From the NCBI GenBank assembly GCA_009594865.1, contig VOPT01000033.1, positions 86,972 to 150,971 of the forward strand: a DNA stretch of 64,000 bases, read 5' to 3'. Both the position numbers and the translations under genes were made by a program. The stretch comes from Nitrospira sp. Lineage in GTDB: Bacteria > Nitrospirota > Nitrospiria > Nitrospirales > Nitrospiraceae. The notes under the pieces were generated by a model that was given only the letters and a program-made list of their open reading frames with translations, did not search any database and was not told the origin of the DNA. Position 1 is the stretch's first letter. Each line of letters opens with the position of its first letter. Positions 53,453 through 61,738 of this stretch are shown here, piece after piece.

Positions 53453-54205
53453 GCCAGGTCATTGAAGCCGCGAGGTAGATCGCGCCAAGGAAGTTGATGG
53501 CACGTTTGTCGTAGCGGGTGGCGATGGCGCGGAATTGCTTGAGCCTCGCGAAAAAGTTCTCAATCAGATGCCGCGCCTTGTACAAATCTTTATCGTATTC
53601 ACGTGGGGTGGTTCTGTTGGCTTTGGGGGGAATGACCACGACCTTGCCCGCTTGTTGCAACGGCTGGATCACCCGTTCCTCAGCATCAAAGGCCTTATCG
53701 GCAATGATCGTATCCGCATCAAGGCCAGGGAGCAGGGCATCGGCTCCCTCCAGATCATGCGCCTGTCCCGGTGTGGGATGAAAGCCTGTCGGGTTGCCCA
53801 GCGCATCGCAGGTGGCGTGGATCTTCGTGGTCAGGCCACCCTTGCTGCGCCCGATGGCTTCCTGCGTTTGGTGCCCCCTTTTGCTCCAGCGGCATGCTGG
53901 TGGGCCCGGACGATCGTGGAGTCAATCATCGCATACTCGTTGTCAGGATCCTCGGCCAGACGCTCGAACACCCGCTTCCAGACGCCGCGTCGACTCCAGC
54001 GCGTATGGCGCGTGTGGATCACGCGGAAATCTCCGAACCGCTCCGGCAGATCCCGCCACGGGATGCCCGCGCGATACCGGTACAACACCGCTTCGACAAA
54101 CAATCGGTTATCCTTCGCCGTCACCCCTACCGTGCCTTCACGCCCAGGCAACAGAGATTCAATCTTTTCCCATTGATCATCGCGCAACCCGTAGCGTCTC
54201 ACCAT
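53445..54205 (-). CDS. IS5-family transposase, expressed by -1 frameshift
   Basis: Two frames together give about 253 residues. Frame A (54205-53831) starts MVRRYGLRDDQWEKIESLLPG and holds the first catalytic Asp block (NEYAMIDSTIVRAHQHAAG). Frame B, one base back, continues TQEAIGRSKGGLTTKIHA, ADTIIADKAFDAEERV and HLIENFFARLKQFRAIATRYDK, carrying the other DDE residues, and stops at 53445. The slip site on the coding strand is AAAAGGGGG (53874-53882), a typical -1 programmed frameshift for this group rather than a random mutation. Confidence 0.87.
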
Positions 54206-54272
54206 CCGCAGGCCCCTCCCTTGGCCCGGAACGGAGTGAAGCACAACACGATGGCGTTGTGAACCTAGAAAA

Positions 54273-54290
54273 TTAATTGATGACACGCCC
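54273..54290. repeat. Right terminal inverted repeat of the IS5 element
   Basis: On the minus strand this reads GGGCGTGTCATCAATTAA and matches the left end with two mismatches. The flanking TA is at 54291-54292. Confidence 0.85.
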
Positions 54291-54556
54291 TAGTGCACTG
54301 GTCCCATCCGCTGCTTTCTTCGGATTCAGATTGGAGGCTCCAACTCCAAACAAAGGTCTTCCAGGTGCTTGCCGATCCATTGCGTGATAACGTCGCCCCA
54401 CGTTCGAGAGATACCCCCCAACCCCAGATTTGAAGTGACCTTAGAAACGTTGAATCGAGCGAGCAAGAACAGGAGCGTTCAGGGAAGTTATATGCACTGT
54501 GCAACCCCGTGCAGAGCAACAGCTAGACAAGGAACTGCGGGCCAGCTTCGCGACAG

Positions 54557-54670
54557 CTAGGGCTTCTTCTTTTTCTTGTCGGAGGGATTGTCGGAGAAGA
54601 GCAGCCATGCGAGGACGACGAAACCGATTGCCACGCCCGTCACCGCCAGCCATGTGCCGAGTTTATCCAT
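54557..54670 (-). CDS. 37-residue single-pass membrane peptide
   Basis: ATG 54670 reads MDKLGTWLAVTGVAIGFVVL, then AWLLFSDNPSDKKKKKP and a stop at 54557. One hydrophobic helix (about 6-25) is followed by a lysine-rich tail, typical of small bacterial membrane proteins. Its ATG shares one base with the TAA of the upstream thioesterase (TAATG), so it is translated by termination-reinitiation. Function unknown. Confidence 0.7.
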   Translation of the reverse strand: MDKLGTWLAVTGVAIGFVVLAWLLFSDNPSDKKKKKP

Positions 54671-55071
54671 TAGTGCCTCGTGTGTGGAGGTCCTTGTAAC
54701 GCAGCGAGGGTGAGTTTGTCGAGCCGCTTCACTTTCAGCTGCTCGTCGACTGTCACCAGCTTGGCCGAGCCCTCCACCACAATACGCCCGCTTGTCCGCT
54801 CTCGCAACACATGCGCAAAGGTGAGGGAAGCTCGGCCCACCGCCGCCAGGTTGGTATCGATCACTAAGGTGTCGCCGTACCGTCCGGGTGATCGATAATC
54901 CAATTCGGCATGCACCACAACGAACTGCGTTCCCTGATCGCGCAGGCCTGCGACCGACAGCCCCCGCTCTTCGAGATAATGCGTCCTCGCCCGCTCGAAA
55001 TATTTGAGGTAGTTGGCATAGTACACCACCCCGCCGCAGTCGGTATCCTCATAGTAGATGCGGATGTCCAT
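54670..55071 (-). CDS. ybgC: YbgC-type acyl-CoA thioesterase
   Basis: A 133-residue hotdog-fold thioesterase. The active-site block is DIRIYYEDTDCGGVVYYANYLKYFERARTHYLEERG with the catalytic Asp in DTDCGGVVYYANY. YbgC acts with the Tol-Pal envelope system in other Gram-negatives; here no tol or pal gene is adjacent. It overlaps the small membrane peptide gene by one base and begins 19 bp after the CARF gene on the same strand, so the three form one unit. Confidence 0.92.
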   Translation of the reverse strand: MDIRIYYEDTDCGGVVYYANYLKYFERARTHYLEERGLSVAGLRDQGTQFVVVHAELDYRSPGRYGDTLVIDTNLAAVGRASLTFAHVLRERTSGRIVVEGSAKLVTVDEQLKVKRLDKLTLAALQGPPHTRH

Positions 55072-55090
55072 GCATGACCGGCCGGGAGGC

Positions 55091-56347
55091 CTAGAGATTC
55101 AGAGTCGGAAACTTCGGCAGCGAAGGCTCGCTCACGCCGGTGAGCTTCATGACCATATCGGAGAGCTGCTGCACCCGCTCGCCTTTGACCGCCTCAAACC
55201 CGTGGCCTAACACCGCATGGTTCGCCGCATCGAGGAGCGGCTTCATCTTGGGCCAGTCGCGGAGAAAGGCTTGCCCCATCTGATCGCCAAGCCCGGCCAA
55301 TATACGCCACTGGCTCTGGAGTGGCAGCTTATACTTGCCATCGACATCGTCGAGATAACAGGTGCGGCAGGTTTCCCGAAAGGCTTCGGGCAACTGTTCC
55401 GGTTGCACGTCCCAGGTTCTCATCTTGTACTGTTTGAACAGCTGTCGCTGGGCGCAGGCTTCCAATGCGCGCACGAGCGCGACCATGGCACGCTCCGGAT
55501 CGTGGTCCACATGGGCGCGGCGATGCGCATGTGCCAACAGATCGAGCACAACACCTTCTTTGACTTCAGCGGGGTCGAGCACCATCTTTTCCAAAAAACC
55601 ACTATTGGCCTTGATCAATGGCAGAAGCGCCTTCAGCCCCGGCGGCCCTCCCCAGAGCGACGCCATGTCGAGCGCTTTCAACGAGGTCTTCAGCTTTTCC
55701 CAGGCCTGGCGATAGTGAAACTGTTCCCAGAGGCCGTAGCCTAGCGCAAGCTCACCCAGGGCACGATAGAGCGGCTTCTGTCCTCCACTCACTCGAGCTT
55801 CCAACGTATGGAACAACGTGGCCGCTGCTCTGAACGAACCCTGATTAAACGCCTCACTGGCTTCACGGCGAACGACGACGGCCGATTCGTCCCAGGGATT
55901 GCCCTGGACCCAGCGTTTGGCGAGGCCATCAACCATGATCTGGTCGTTCTCCTCAGCCCCTGCGGCATCAACCAAACTGATCATTCTGGAGGTCCAGGGT
56001 TGGCTCACGGTCGCCAGCGCCGCAGCCATGGCCGGAGTGGCTCCGGTCAGATCGACGACCACCTCACCCACATGCACCGCCCAGGTACGGAGGAGATCAT
56101 GCACGGTTCGCGACAAAGCCTGATGGCAGGCGATGATGTCTGCCGCATCGGGCGTGACGACCCAATCCCACCGCTTCGGCATTTGCTGCACCAGTGGCTG
56201 GACAGCTTCTTCGACTTGCGTCTTGGCCGACTCCGGCACAAAAAAACAGAGCAGTTCAGGCTGCAGCCGGTTGATGACATAGGCCGCGAGCGGCGGCGCA
56301 TTGGTGAAGGCCAGGATGAGCGCTTTGACGGGAATATCGGCTGGCAT
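55091..56347 (-). CDS. CARF-domain protein of the TIGR02710 type (CRISPR-associated family, orphan here)
   Basis: A 418-residue protein. The N-terminal CARF (Rossmann) domain shows VKALILAFTNAPPLAAYVI and the ligand-binding glycine loop GEVVVDLTGATPAMAAALAT. The following helical part is in the position of the effector region; I cannot find the HEPN RxxxxH motif clearly. CARF domains bind cyclic oligoadenylates made by type III CRISPR effectors. No CRISPR array or cas gene is visible in the window, and its neighbours are YbgC and NfeD/stomatin genes. ATG 56347 is the first start with family sequence. Confidence 0.8.
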   Translation of the reverse strand: MPADIPVKALILAFTNAPPLAAYVINRLQPELLCFFVPESAKTQVEEAVQPLVQQMPKRWDWVVTPDAADIIACHQALSRTVHDLLRTWAVHVGEVVVDLTGATPAMAAALATVSQPWTSRMISLVDAAGAEENDQIMVDGLAKRWVQGNPWDESAVVVRREASEAFNQGSFRAAATLFHTLEARVSGGQKPLYRALGELALGYGLWEQFHYRQAWEKLKTSLKALDMASLWGGPPGLKALLPLIKANSGFLEKMVLDPAEVKEGVVLDLLAHAHRRAHVDHDPERAMVALVRALEACAQRQLFKQYKMRTWDVQPEQLPEAFRETCRTCYLDDVDGKYKLPLQSQWRILAGLGDQMGQAFLRDWPKMKPLLDAANHAVLGHGFEAVKGERVQQLSDMVMKLTGVSEPSLPKFPTLNL

Positions 56348-56486
56348 AATCGGCGGACTATAGCATACTCCGGCGGATTCAATGCACGCCGGTTTCCAGG
56401 CAAATTCTTGACGGTCCCCGGAAAGACGCATAGACTGCCGCGTGAAATCCTCTGTAGTTCCGCGCAGTGCTGACTAAGGGGGTACG

Positions 56487-56921
56487 ATGAGCTGGTGGCT
56501 CTGGGCGTTTCTGGGAATCTTTCTGCTCGGCAGCGAAATGCTGACGCCCGGCGGTTTCTACATGCTGTTCTTCGGTATCGGGGCGCTGCTGGTCGGCGCA
56601 CTGGTCGGCCTGGACGTCATCCAAAGCGCGTGGATGTCCTGGCTTCTGTTCTCAGGCCTTTCGGTCGGCTCGCTGCTGGTCTTACGCCCCCCGCTCCGGC
56701 GACTCATGGCCACCGACCGGGGCGGGATCTCGCCGGTCGATACGATGGGCGGGGAAACGGCCATCGTCTTAGAAGACATTCCTCCCGACGGGCGGGGCAA
56801 AGCGGAATGCCGCGGCAGCACGTGGAATGCGCATAACCTCGGAGACAAGCCGCTCACCAAGGGGCAACGCAGCCTCGTGGATCACGTCGACGGCATCACC
56901 CTGTGGATCAAACCTGAATGA
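56487..56921 (+). CDS. NfeD-family membrane protein
   Basis: A 144-residue protein with three hydrophobic helices (about residues 1-65, for example FLGIFLLGSEMLTPGGFYMLFF) and a C-terminal OB-like domain (GGISPVDTMGGETAIVLED, then HVDGITLWIKPE). It is the short NfeD type. NfeD genes are almost always next to a stomatin/SPFH gene, and the next gene here is one, 12-27 bp downstream. The start follows GGGGGTAC. Confidence 0.9.
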   Translation: MSWWLWAFLGIFLLGSEMLTPGGFYMLFFGIGALLVGALVGLDVIQSAWMSWLLFSGLSVGSLLVLRPPLRRLMATDRGGISPVDTMGGETAIVLEDIPPDGRGKAECRGSTWNAHNLGDKPLTKGQRSLVDHVDGITLWIKPE

Positions 56922-56948
56922 GGTCGCACCATCATGGAGGATAGCGGC

Positions 56949-57887
56949 ATGCCAGGCGGACTCTGGGTCGTCATATTCCTTGCGGGCCTCGTGCTCTTCG
57001 TCGTCTCCAAAACGGCGCGTGTCGTACCACAACAGAGCGCCTATGTGGTCGAACGCCTCGGCCGCTATTCACGCACGCTCGGCGCAGGGTTTCATATCCT
57101 CTGGCCGTTTCTCGACAGTGTGCAATACAAACACTCGCTCAAGGAAACGGCCATCGATATCCCCGAGCAGATCTGTATCACCCGCGACAACGTGCAGGTC
57201 GGGGTGGACGGCATTCTCTATTCGAAAGTGCTGGACCCACAACGCGCTTCTTACGGCATCAGCGACTATCGCTTTGCCATCACTCAGCTCGCCCAAACCG
57301 CGCTGCGCAGCGAGATCGGGAAAATCGAACTCGACCGCACCTTTGAAGAACGCACCAACATCAACAGCCAAGTGGTGAATGAACTTGATAAGGCCACGGA
57401 GCCCTGGGGCGTGAAGGTGTTGCGATACGAGATCAAGAACATCACCCCGCCGAAAGATGTCCTGGCCGCCATGGAAAAGCAGATGCGCGCCGAGCGGGAA
57501 AAACGTGCGGTGATTCTGACCTCCGAAGGCGAACGCGATGCGGCCATCAATCAGGCGGAGGGCGAGAAGCAACAGGTCATCAAAGCGTCTGAAGCGAAGA
57601 AGCAGCAACAAATTAACGAGGCCGAAGGTGCGGCGGCCGCCATTATGGCCATCGCCGGCGCAACCGCCGAGGGGCTGCGCAAAGTCGCCGAGTCTACGCA
57701 AGTCCCCGGCGGGTACGAAGCGGTGCAATTGCGTGTCGCGGAGCAGTACATCACCAAGTTCGGAGAACTGGCCAAAACGAGCAACACCCTCGTGCTGCCG
57801 GCGAATGTCTCGGATGTCGGCTCCATGCTGACGCTGGCGATGAACATGATTACCAAACGGCCCGTCTCCCCACCGCCGGGAAAGTGA
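56949..57887 (+). CDS. SPFH/stomatin-family (band 7) membrane protein
   Basis: A 312-residue protein: an N-terminal membrane helix (about 1-22, LWVVIFLAGLVLFVVSKT) then the SPFH domain (ARVVPQQSAYVVERLGRYSRTL, KHSLKETAIDIPEQICITRDN, ALRSEIGKIELDRTFEER). A coiled coil rich in Glu/Lys/Gln and Ala follows (REKRAVILTSEGERDAAINQ). These proteins form large rings that organise membrane patches and control proteases. ATG 56949 is preferred over 56934 because GGAGG lies 8 bases upstream. Paired with the NfeD gene. Confidence 0.93.
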   Translation: MPGGLWVVIFLAGLVLFVVSKTARVVPQQSAYVVERLGRYSRTLGAGFHILWPFLDSVQYKHSLKETAIDIPEQICITRDNVQVGVDGILYSKVLDPQRASYGISDYRFAITQLAQTALRSEIGKIELDRTFEERTNINSQVVNELDKATEPWGVKVLRYEIKNITPPKDVLAAMEKQMRAEREKRAVILTSEGERDAAINQAEGEKQQVIKASEAKKQQQINEAEGAAAAIMAIAGATAEGLRKVAESTQVPGGYEAVQLRVAEQYITKFGELAKTSNTLVLPANVSDVGSMLTLAMNMITKRPVSPPPGK

Positions 57888-57975
57888 TCGAGCGCTTCGC
57901 CAAACGAAATAACCCATCCCTAATGATGAATGATGATTGACACGTTCAACCATGTATTAACCAGGAGGAGTTTAT

Positions 57976-58152
57976 ATGGCAGGCGGGATTACTATTAAGG
58001 GTACAAAAGCGAAGAAAGGCGAGAGAATGACAAAAGGTAATGGTTGGCGGTTGGCAACGACAAAAGGAAGAAAGCGAGTTTTCGCTGGCACATTGATTGA
58101 GACCATTAATTTTGGTGGCAAGCGACTCGCAATCTTCAGCGTACCAACATAG
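57976..58152 (+). CDS. 58-residue basic protein of unknown function
   Basis: ATG 57976, preceded by a near-perfect AGGAGGAG site, reads MAGGITIKGTKAKKGERMTK, continues with GNGWRLATTKGRKRVFAGTL and ends ETINFGGKRLAIFSVPT, with a stop at 58152. It is rich in Lys, Arg and Gly with a short strand-like end. Base composition is lower in G+C than either neighbour. No family is recognised. It lies alone between the SPFH gene and gmhA. Confidence 0.7.
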   Translation: MAGGITIKGTKAKKGERMTKGNGWRLATTKGRKRVFAGTLIETINFGGKRLAIFSVPT

Positions 58153-58221
58153 CAGTATTGAGCCGTTACCCCACTTCAAGCCGTTTGACAGTGGCCTGGG
58201 GCTTCCCTACAATTCCGCACG

Positions 58222-58800
58222 ATGAAAGAATTCGCCATCAAGGCGTTCGACGACAGCGCCGAGGTGAAGCGGCGCTTTGCGCGAGACCACGCCGACACAA
58301 TCGTGCAGGTCGCACAAGTCATTGGCCGCGCCTTTCAAACCGGCCATAAAGTCTTGCTCTTCGGCAACGGCGGCAGCGCGACGGATGCCGCGCATATCGC
58401 CGCCGAATTCGTCGGTCGTTATAAGCGCGAGCGCGCCCCGTTCCCGGCCATCGCCCTCGCCACGGACATCGCCGCCATTACCTGCATCGCTAATGACTAC
58501 GGCTTCGAGGAACTCTTCGCGCGCCAGGTTCGTGCCCACGGGCAGGCGGGAGACGTCGCCATTGCCATCAGCACAAGCGGCAACTCCCCCAATGTCTTGA
58601 AAGGAGTCGAAGCGGCTAAAGCCGCAGGCCTTACGACAGTCGCCTGGACCGGCGGCTCCGGCGGCAAGTTGGCCGGCATGGTCGACTACGGGTTCGTCGT
58701 CCCTTCGACGTTGACGGCTCGCATTCAGGAAAGCCACATCACGCTGGGGCATGTCCTCTGCGAACTCATTGAGGATCACGTTCTTGCCAACCCGGCCTAA
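58222..58800 (+). CDS. gmhA: Sedoheptulose 7-phosphate isomerase
   Basis: A 192-residue SIS-domain isomerase that begins ADP-heptose synthesis for the LPS inner core by making D-glycero-D-manno-heptose 7-phosphate. The blocks LLFGNGGSATDAAHIAAEFVGRY, ALATDIAAITCIANDYGFEELFARQV and IAISTSGNSPNVLKGVEAAK are the GmhA signature. The heptose adenylyltransferase gene lies 3 kb further on, separated by four other genes. It overlaps the next gene's open frame by up to 50 bp. Confidence 0.95.
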   Translation: MKEFAIKAFDDSAEVKRRFARDHADTIVQVAQVIGRAFQTGHKVLLFGNGGSATDAAHIAAEFVGRYKRERAPFPAIALATDIAAITCIANDYGFEELFARQVRAHGQAGDVAIAISTSGNSPNVLKGVEAAKAAGLTTVAWTGGSGGKLAGMVDYGFVVPSTLTARIQESHITLGHVLCELIEDHVLANPA

Positions 58801-59782
58801 GCGCTCCGCGAGATCATCGACGCCTCCTGCGATCATCAAGCCGATTGATGCGTCTCGCCTGAAGACCTATCCACTCCAGCGGCGACACAGCAAGGTACAG
58901 GTGTCCAACTTTGCCAAGGTCTGGACCGGCGGCCGCTCGTTCAAACGCTTCCTCGATTCGCTTCCCGATATCCTAGCGGTCAAGACGCTCCGAGAGGTGG
59001 CCCAGGCCATCGCGAAGGCGCACCGTCGAGGCCGACCGGTGATTGTCGGCATGGGCGCCCACGTGGTGAAGGTCGGACTGGGCCCGCTGCTCGTGGACCT
59101 GATGGAGCGCGGCATCGTGACCGCGCTGGCCATGAACGGCGCCGTCATCATCCACGACTTCGAGCTGGCCTTCATGGGGCACACGTCCGAAGAGGTGGAC
59201 GCGGAGATCGATTCCGGTCGATTCGGGATGGCGGAAGAAACGGGCCGGATGCTCAACGAAGCCATCACCCTGGGCATGAAAGAAGGCCTGGGCCTGGGCG
59301 AGTCACTCGGCCTCTACATCAATCGACACAAGCAGCAGTTTCCGAACCGCGCGACCAGCTTGCTGGCGACCGGGGCCAGACTGGGACTGCCCGTCACCGT
59401 CCATGTCGCTGTCGGTACCGACATCATCCACATGCATCCGTCCGCAGACGGCGCGGCGATCGGCGCGGGATCGCTGCTCGATTTCCGCCGCTTGGCTGCC
59501 GTGGTCTCGGGCATGGAAGGGGGGGTCTACCTCAACCTGGGATCTGCCGTCATTCTGCCGGAAGTATTCTTGAAAGCCGTGTCGCTCGGACGGAATCTCG
59601 GCCACTCGTTGACGAACATCACGACGGTCAATATGGATTTCCTCACGCACTATCGCCCCATGACCAATGTCGTGCGCCGCCCCACCCAAAAAGGCGGCAA
59701 GGGATATGCCCTCACCGGCCATCACGAAATCATGGTGCCGCTGTTGGCCGCCGCAGTCATTGAAGAATTGTCCGGCCGGTAA
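58751..59782 (+). CDS. Conserved protein of unknown function, possible deoxyhypusine-synthase-like fold
   Basis: Up to 343 residues. A TTG at 58784 with GAGG upstream is a plausible alternative start, overlapping gmhA by 17 bp. Conserved-looking blocks: KVWTGGRSFKRFLDSLPD, VIVGMGAHVVKVGLGPLL, MNGAVIIHDFELAFMGHTSEE, GTDIIHMHPSADGAAIGAGS and GGVYLNLGSAVILPEVFLKA. The nucleotide-binding-like glycine loops recall deoxyhypusine synthase family proteins, but I do not rely on that. It is placed inside an LPS-heptose neighbourhood with gmhA upstream and the heptose adenylyltransferase downstream. Confidence 0.7.
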   Translation: MSSANSLRITFLPTRPKRSARSSTPPAIIKPIDASRLKTYPLQRRHSKVQVSNFAKVWTGGRSFKRFLDSLPDILAVKTLREVAQAIAKAHRRGRPVIVGMGAHVVKVGLGPLLVDLMERGIVTALAMNGAVIIHDFELAFMGHTSEEVDAEIDSGRFGMAEETGRMLNEAITLGMKEGLGLGESLGLYINRHKQQFPNRATSLLATGARLGLPVTVHVAVGTDIIHMHPSADGAAIGAGSLLDFRRLAAVVSGMEGGVYLNLGSAVILPEVFLKAVSLGRNLGHSLTNITTVNMDFLTHYRPMTNVVRRPTQKGGKGYALTGHHEIMVPLLAAAVIEELSGR

Positions 59783-59837
59783 ACCCGGAACAGGACGCGT
59801 TATCCTCTCACGGCCTCTGTATCGTTCTGTGATCACC

Positions 59838-60449
59838 ATGGCACCCTCTGTCGAACCGCTCCACACTCTGTGGGCCGACCTCAATCGCCGGTATTTTCAG
59901 AGTGCCTTACCGCCGATTCCGATTGAATGGAGCCGGCGACTGACCTCCTCGGCGGGCATGTTCGTGTGCCGGGTCGGACCGAGACATATATACACACACA
60001 GCAGGATGGATCAGACGCGACGCCGCTGCATCAGGCTGTCGTCGGTCCTTCTCCCAGCTCAGGATCCTGCAGGAGACCACGAAACAGTGACGACGCTGGC
60101 GCACGAAATGATCCATCAGTGGCAATATGATGTGCTCAAGCGTCGTCCGAATCATGGGCAGGACTTTCGCCGTATGATGGCGCGCATGAACCAGGACGGC
60201 CTCGGCATCACCGTCTATCATTCGTTGGGCAAAGAGGTCATGGCGTTGGCCAAATATGCCTGGCGCTGCCAACAATGCGGCTCGATCTATCGACGCCAGC
60301 GCCGGACCATTCAACCGCGACGGCATCTCTGCGGCGCCTGTCGGGGACCTCTCCGCGAGTTTGCGGTCGTGCCTGATGAGCCGCTCGCAGAACCAATCCC
60401 TGTTGGTCCCCTTGGCCGGCAATTCAGTCTTCCATTCCAATCGAGCTAG
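59838..60449 (+). CDS. SprT-like zinc metalloprotein
   Basis: A 203-residue SprT-domain protein. The metal motif is LAHEMIHQWQYDV (HExxH-like, His and Glu present), with a further His in RRPNHGQDFRRMM. A C-terminal zinc ribbon follows (CQQCGSIYRRQ, then LCGACRGPL). SprT/Spartan proteins can act on DNA-protein crosslinks; its position right before DNA polymerase IV fits a repair role. ATG 59838; the earlier frame overlaps the previous gene and is not family-like. Confidence 0.88.
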   Translation: MAPSVEPLHTLWADLNRRYFQSALPPIPIEWSRRLTSSAGMFVCRVGPRHIYTHSRMDQTRRRCIRLSSVLLPAQDPAGDHETVTTLAHEMIHQWQYDVLKRRPNHGQDFRRMMARMNQDGLGITVYHSLGKEVMALAKYAWRCQQCGSIYRRQRRTIQPRRHLCGACRGPLREFAVVPDEPLAEPIPVGPLGRQFSLPFQSS

Positions 60450-60455
60450 AGTTTC

Positions 60456-61649
60456 ATGTCCGCTCGTTGGCCTCGGCAAATTCTGTTCGGTGATATCGAC
60501 GCCATGTTCGCGTCAGCCGCGGTGCTGGCCGATCCGTCATTGGCGGGCAAACCGGTCGCCGTGGGAGGCCCGCCTCCGCGCGGCACTATTGCGGCCGCGA
60601 GTTATGCGGTCCGGCGATTCGGCGTCCGATCGGCCATGCCGACCATCCAGGCCCTGCGCCTCTGCCCCCAACTGGTCCTCGTTCCGCCTGATCGTCCGCT
60701 TTACACGCGTCTCCACCGCCAGCTGCAAGAAGTGACGAACCGATTCTTTCCTGAAACCGAGTGGACGAGTATCGATGAATTTTATGCGGATACGACCAGA
60801 CTACAAACTCGCCACCCGGATCCCCGCGCACTAGGCGATGCACTGAAAGGCGACATTCTCCGCATGACCGGGTTGACCTGCACGATCGCCCTCGCCTCCG
60901 GAAAAACCGTCGCGAAAATCGCGGCCGATGCCCACAAACCAGACGGGCTGGCCCTGATTGAACCGGGTGCTGAGGCTGCCTTTCTGGCCCCGCTGCCCAT
61001 TCGCTCGTTGCCGGGCATGGGTCCCAAATCCACGGAGGCCGTCGAGCGGCTGGGAGTGAGGACCATCGGCGATCTGCTTGTTCCTCGATTCGAATCAGCC
61101 CTCTTTCGCCTTCTGGGCACGCGCCTGGCAGCCTTTCGCTCGCTAGCACTTGGCCTCGATTCCGATCCGGTAGTGGCCGACCGCGAGGCCAAGAGCGTGA
61201 GCCATAAAACGACCTTCGACGAGGACACCAACGATCCGGCTGTACTGGAGCCGATCATCCACGAGTTTCTCGAAACGCTGACGCACGATCTTCGACTGGA
61301 AGGACTGGCGGCCGGCTCGTTCACCTTGAAGCTGAAGGATTCGCTGTTTCGCATCACGACGCGGCAACGGACATTTTCCAGGCCGCTCAATTATGAGCCG
61401 GACATGTGGCCGGACATTCGCCTCGCCTTGGCCGGTCTGATACAGCCGCAATCGCAGTACCGCTTGGTGGGCCTGGGCCTCTCGGATCTGGTACCGGCGC
61501 CAGAGCCGCTGTTCGACCGCCGTCAACGTGATGCGGTTGCCGCCCTGGACCGACTGATTGAGCGGCATGGCACCGGCGTCGTCCGCCTGGGCGCCCTCCC
61601 TCACGGTGAAGAAGGGAAGAGGAAACCACGACGCCCCGCACAAGACTGA
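60456..61649 (+). CDS. dinB: DNA polymerase IV (Y-family translesion polymerase)
   Basis: A 397-residue translesion polymerase. The two catalytic blocks are LFGDIDAMFASAAVLADPSLAG (Asp residues of the DxD motif) and EWTSIDEFYADTTRLQ (Ser-Ile-Asp-Glu). The helix-hairpin-helix segment is RSLPGMGPKSTEAVERLGVRTIGDLL. The steric-gate position (Phe in MFAS) is kept although the usual preceding residue is Met here. Follows the SprT-like gene by 6 bp, so the pair is probably co-transcribed. Confidence 0.92.
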   Translation: MSARWPRQILFGDIDAMFASAAVLADPSLAGKPVAVGGPPPRGTIAAASYAVRRFGVRSAMPTIQALRLCPQLVLVPPDRPLYTRLHRQLQEVTNRFFPETEWTSIDEFYADTTRLQTRHPDPRALGDALKGDILRMTGLTCTIALASGKTVAKIAADAHKPDGLALIEPGAEAAFLAPLPIRSLPGMGPKSTEAVERLGVRTIGDLLVPRFESALFRLLGTRLAAFRSLALGLDSDPVVADREAKSVSHKTTFDEDTNDPAVLEPIIHEFLETLTHDLRLEGLAAGSFTLKLKDSLFRITTRQRTFSRPLNYEPDMWPDIRLALAGLIQPQSQYRLVGLGLSDLVPAPEPLFDRRQRDAVAALDRLIERHGTGVVRLGALPHGEEGKRKPRRPAQD

Positions 61650-61738
61650 TTGCTGGCGCGCGTGAAGTTCACCGCTGATTCCTGCTGGCGGACTTTTTCT
61701 CCGTCCTGTTATGATGCACACGTGGATTGACGCCGAAC

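Larger units (their letters stand above)
53435..54290 (-). mobile_element. IS5-family insertion sequence (IS427-like group)
   Basis: An 856-bp element. Its ends are imperfect inverted repeats, GAGTGTGTCATCAATTAA on the left and GGGCGTGTCATCAATTAA on the right (16 of 18 identical). The bases TA flank both sides (53433-53434 and 54291-54292), as for the TA duplications typical of this group. It carries one transposase split over two frames. It lies just past the DIFSG gene pair and does not obviously interrupt a recognisable gene. Confidence 0.88.

Noticed and set aside
53445..54205. Transposase as a pseudogene because of its frame change.
   Set aside because: The change lies at a typical A4G5 slip site for the IS5/IS427 group, so programmed frameshifting explains it.
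55091..56347. Presence of a CRISPR array near the CARF gene.
   Set aside because: No regularly spaced direct repeats were seen within several kilobases on either side.
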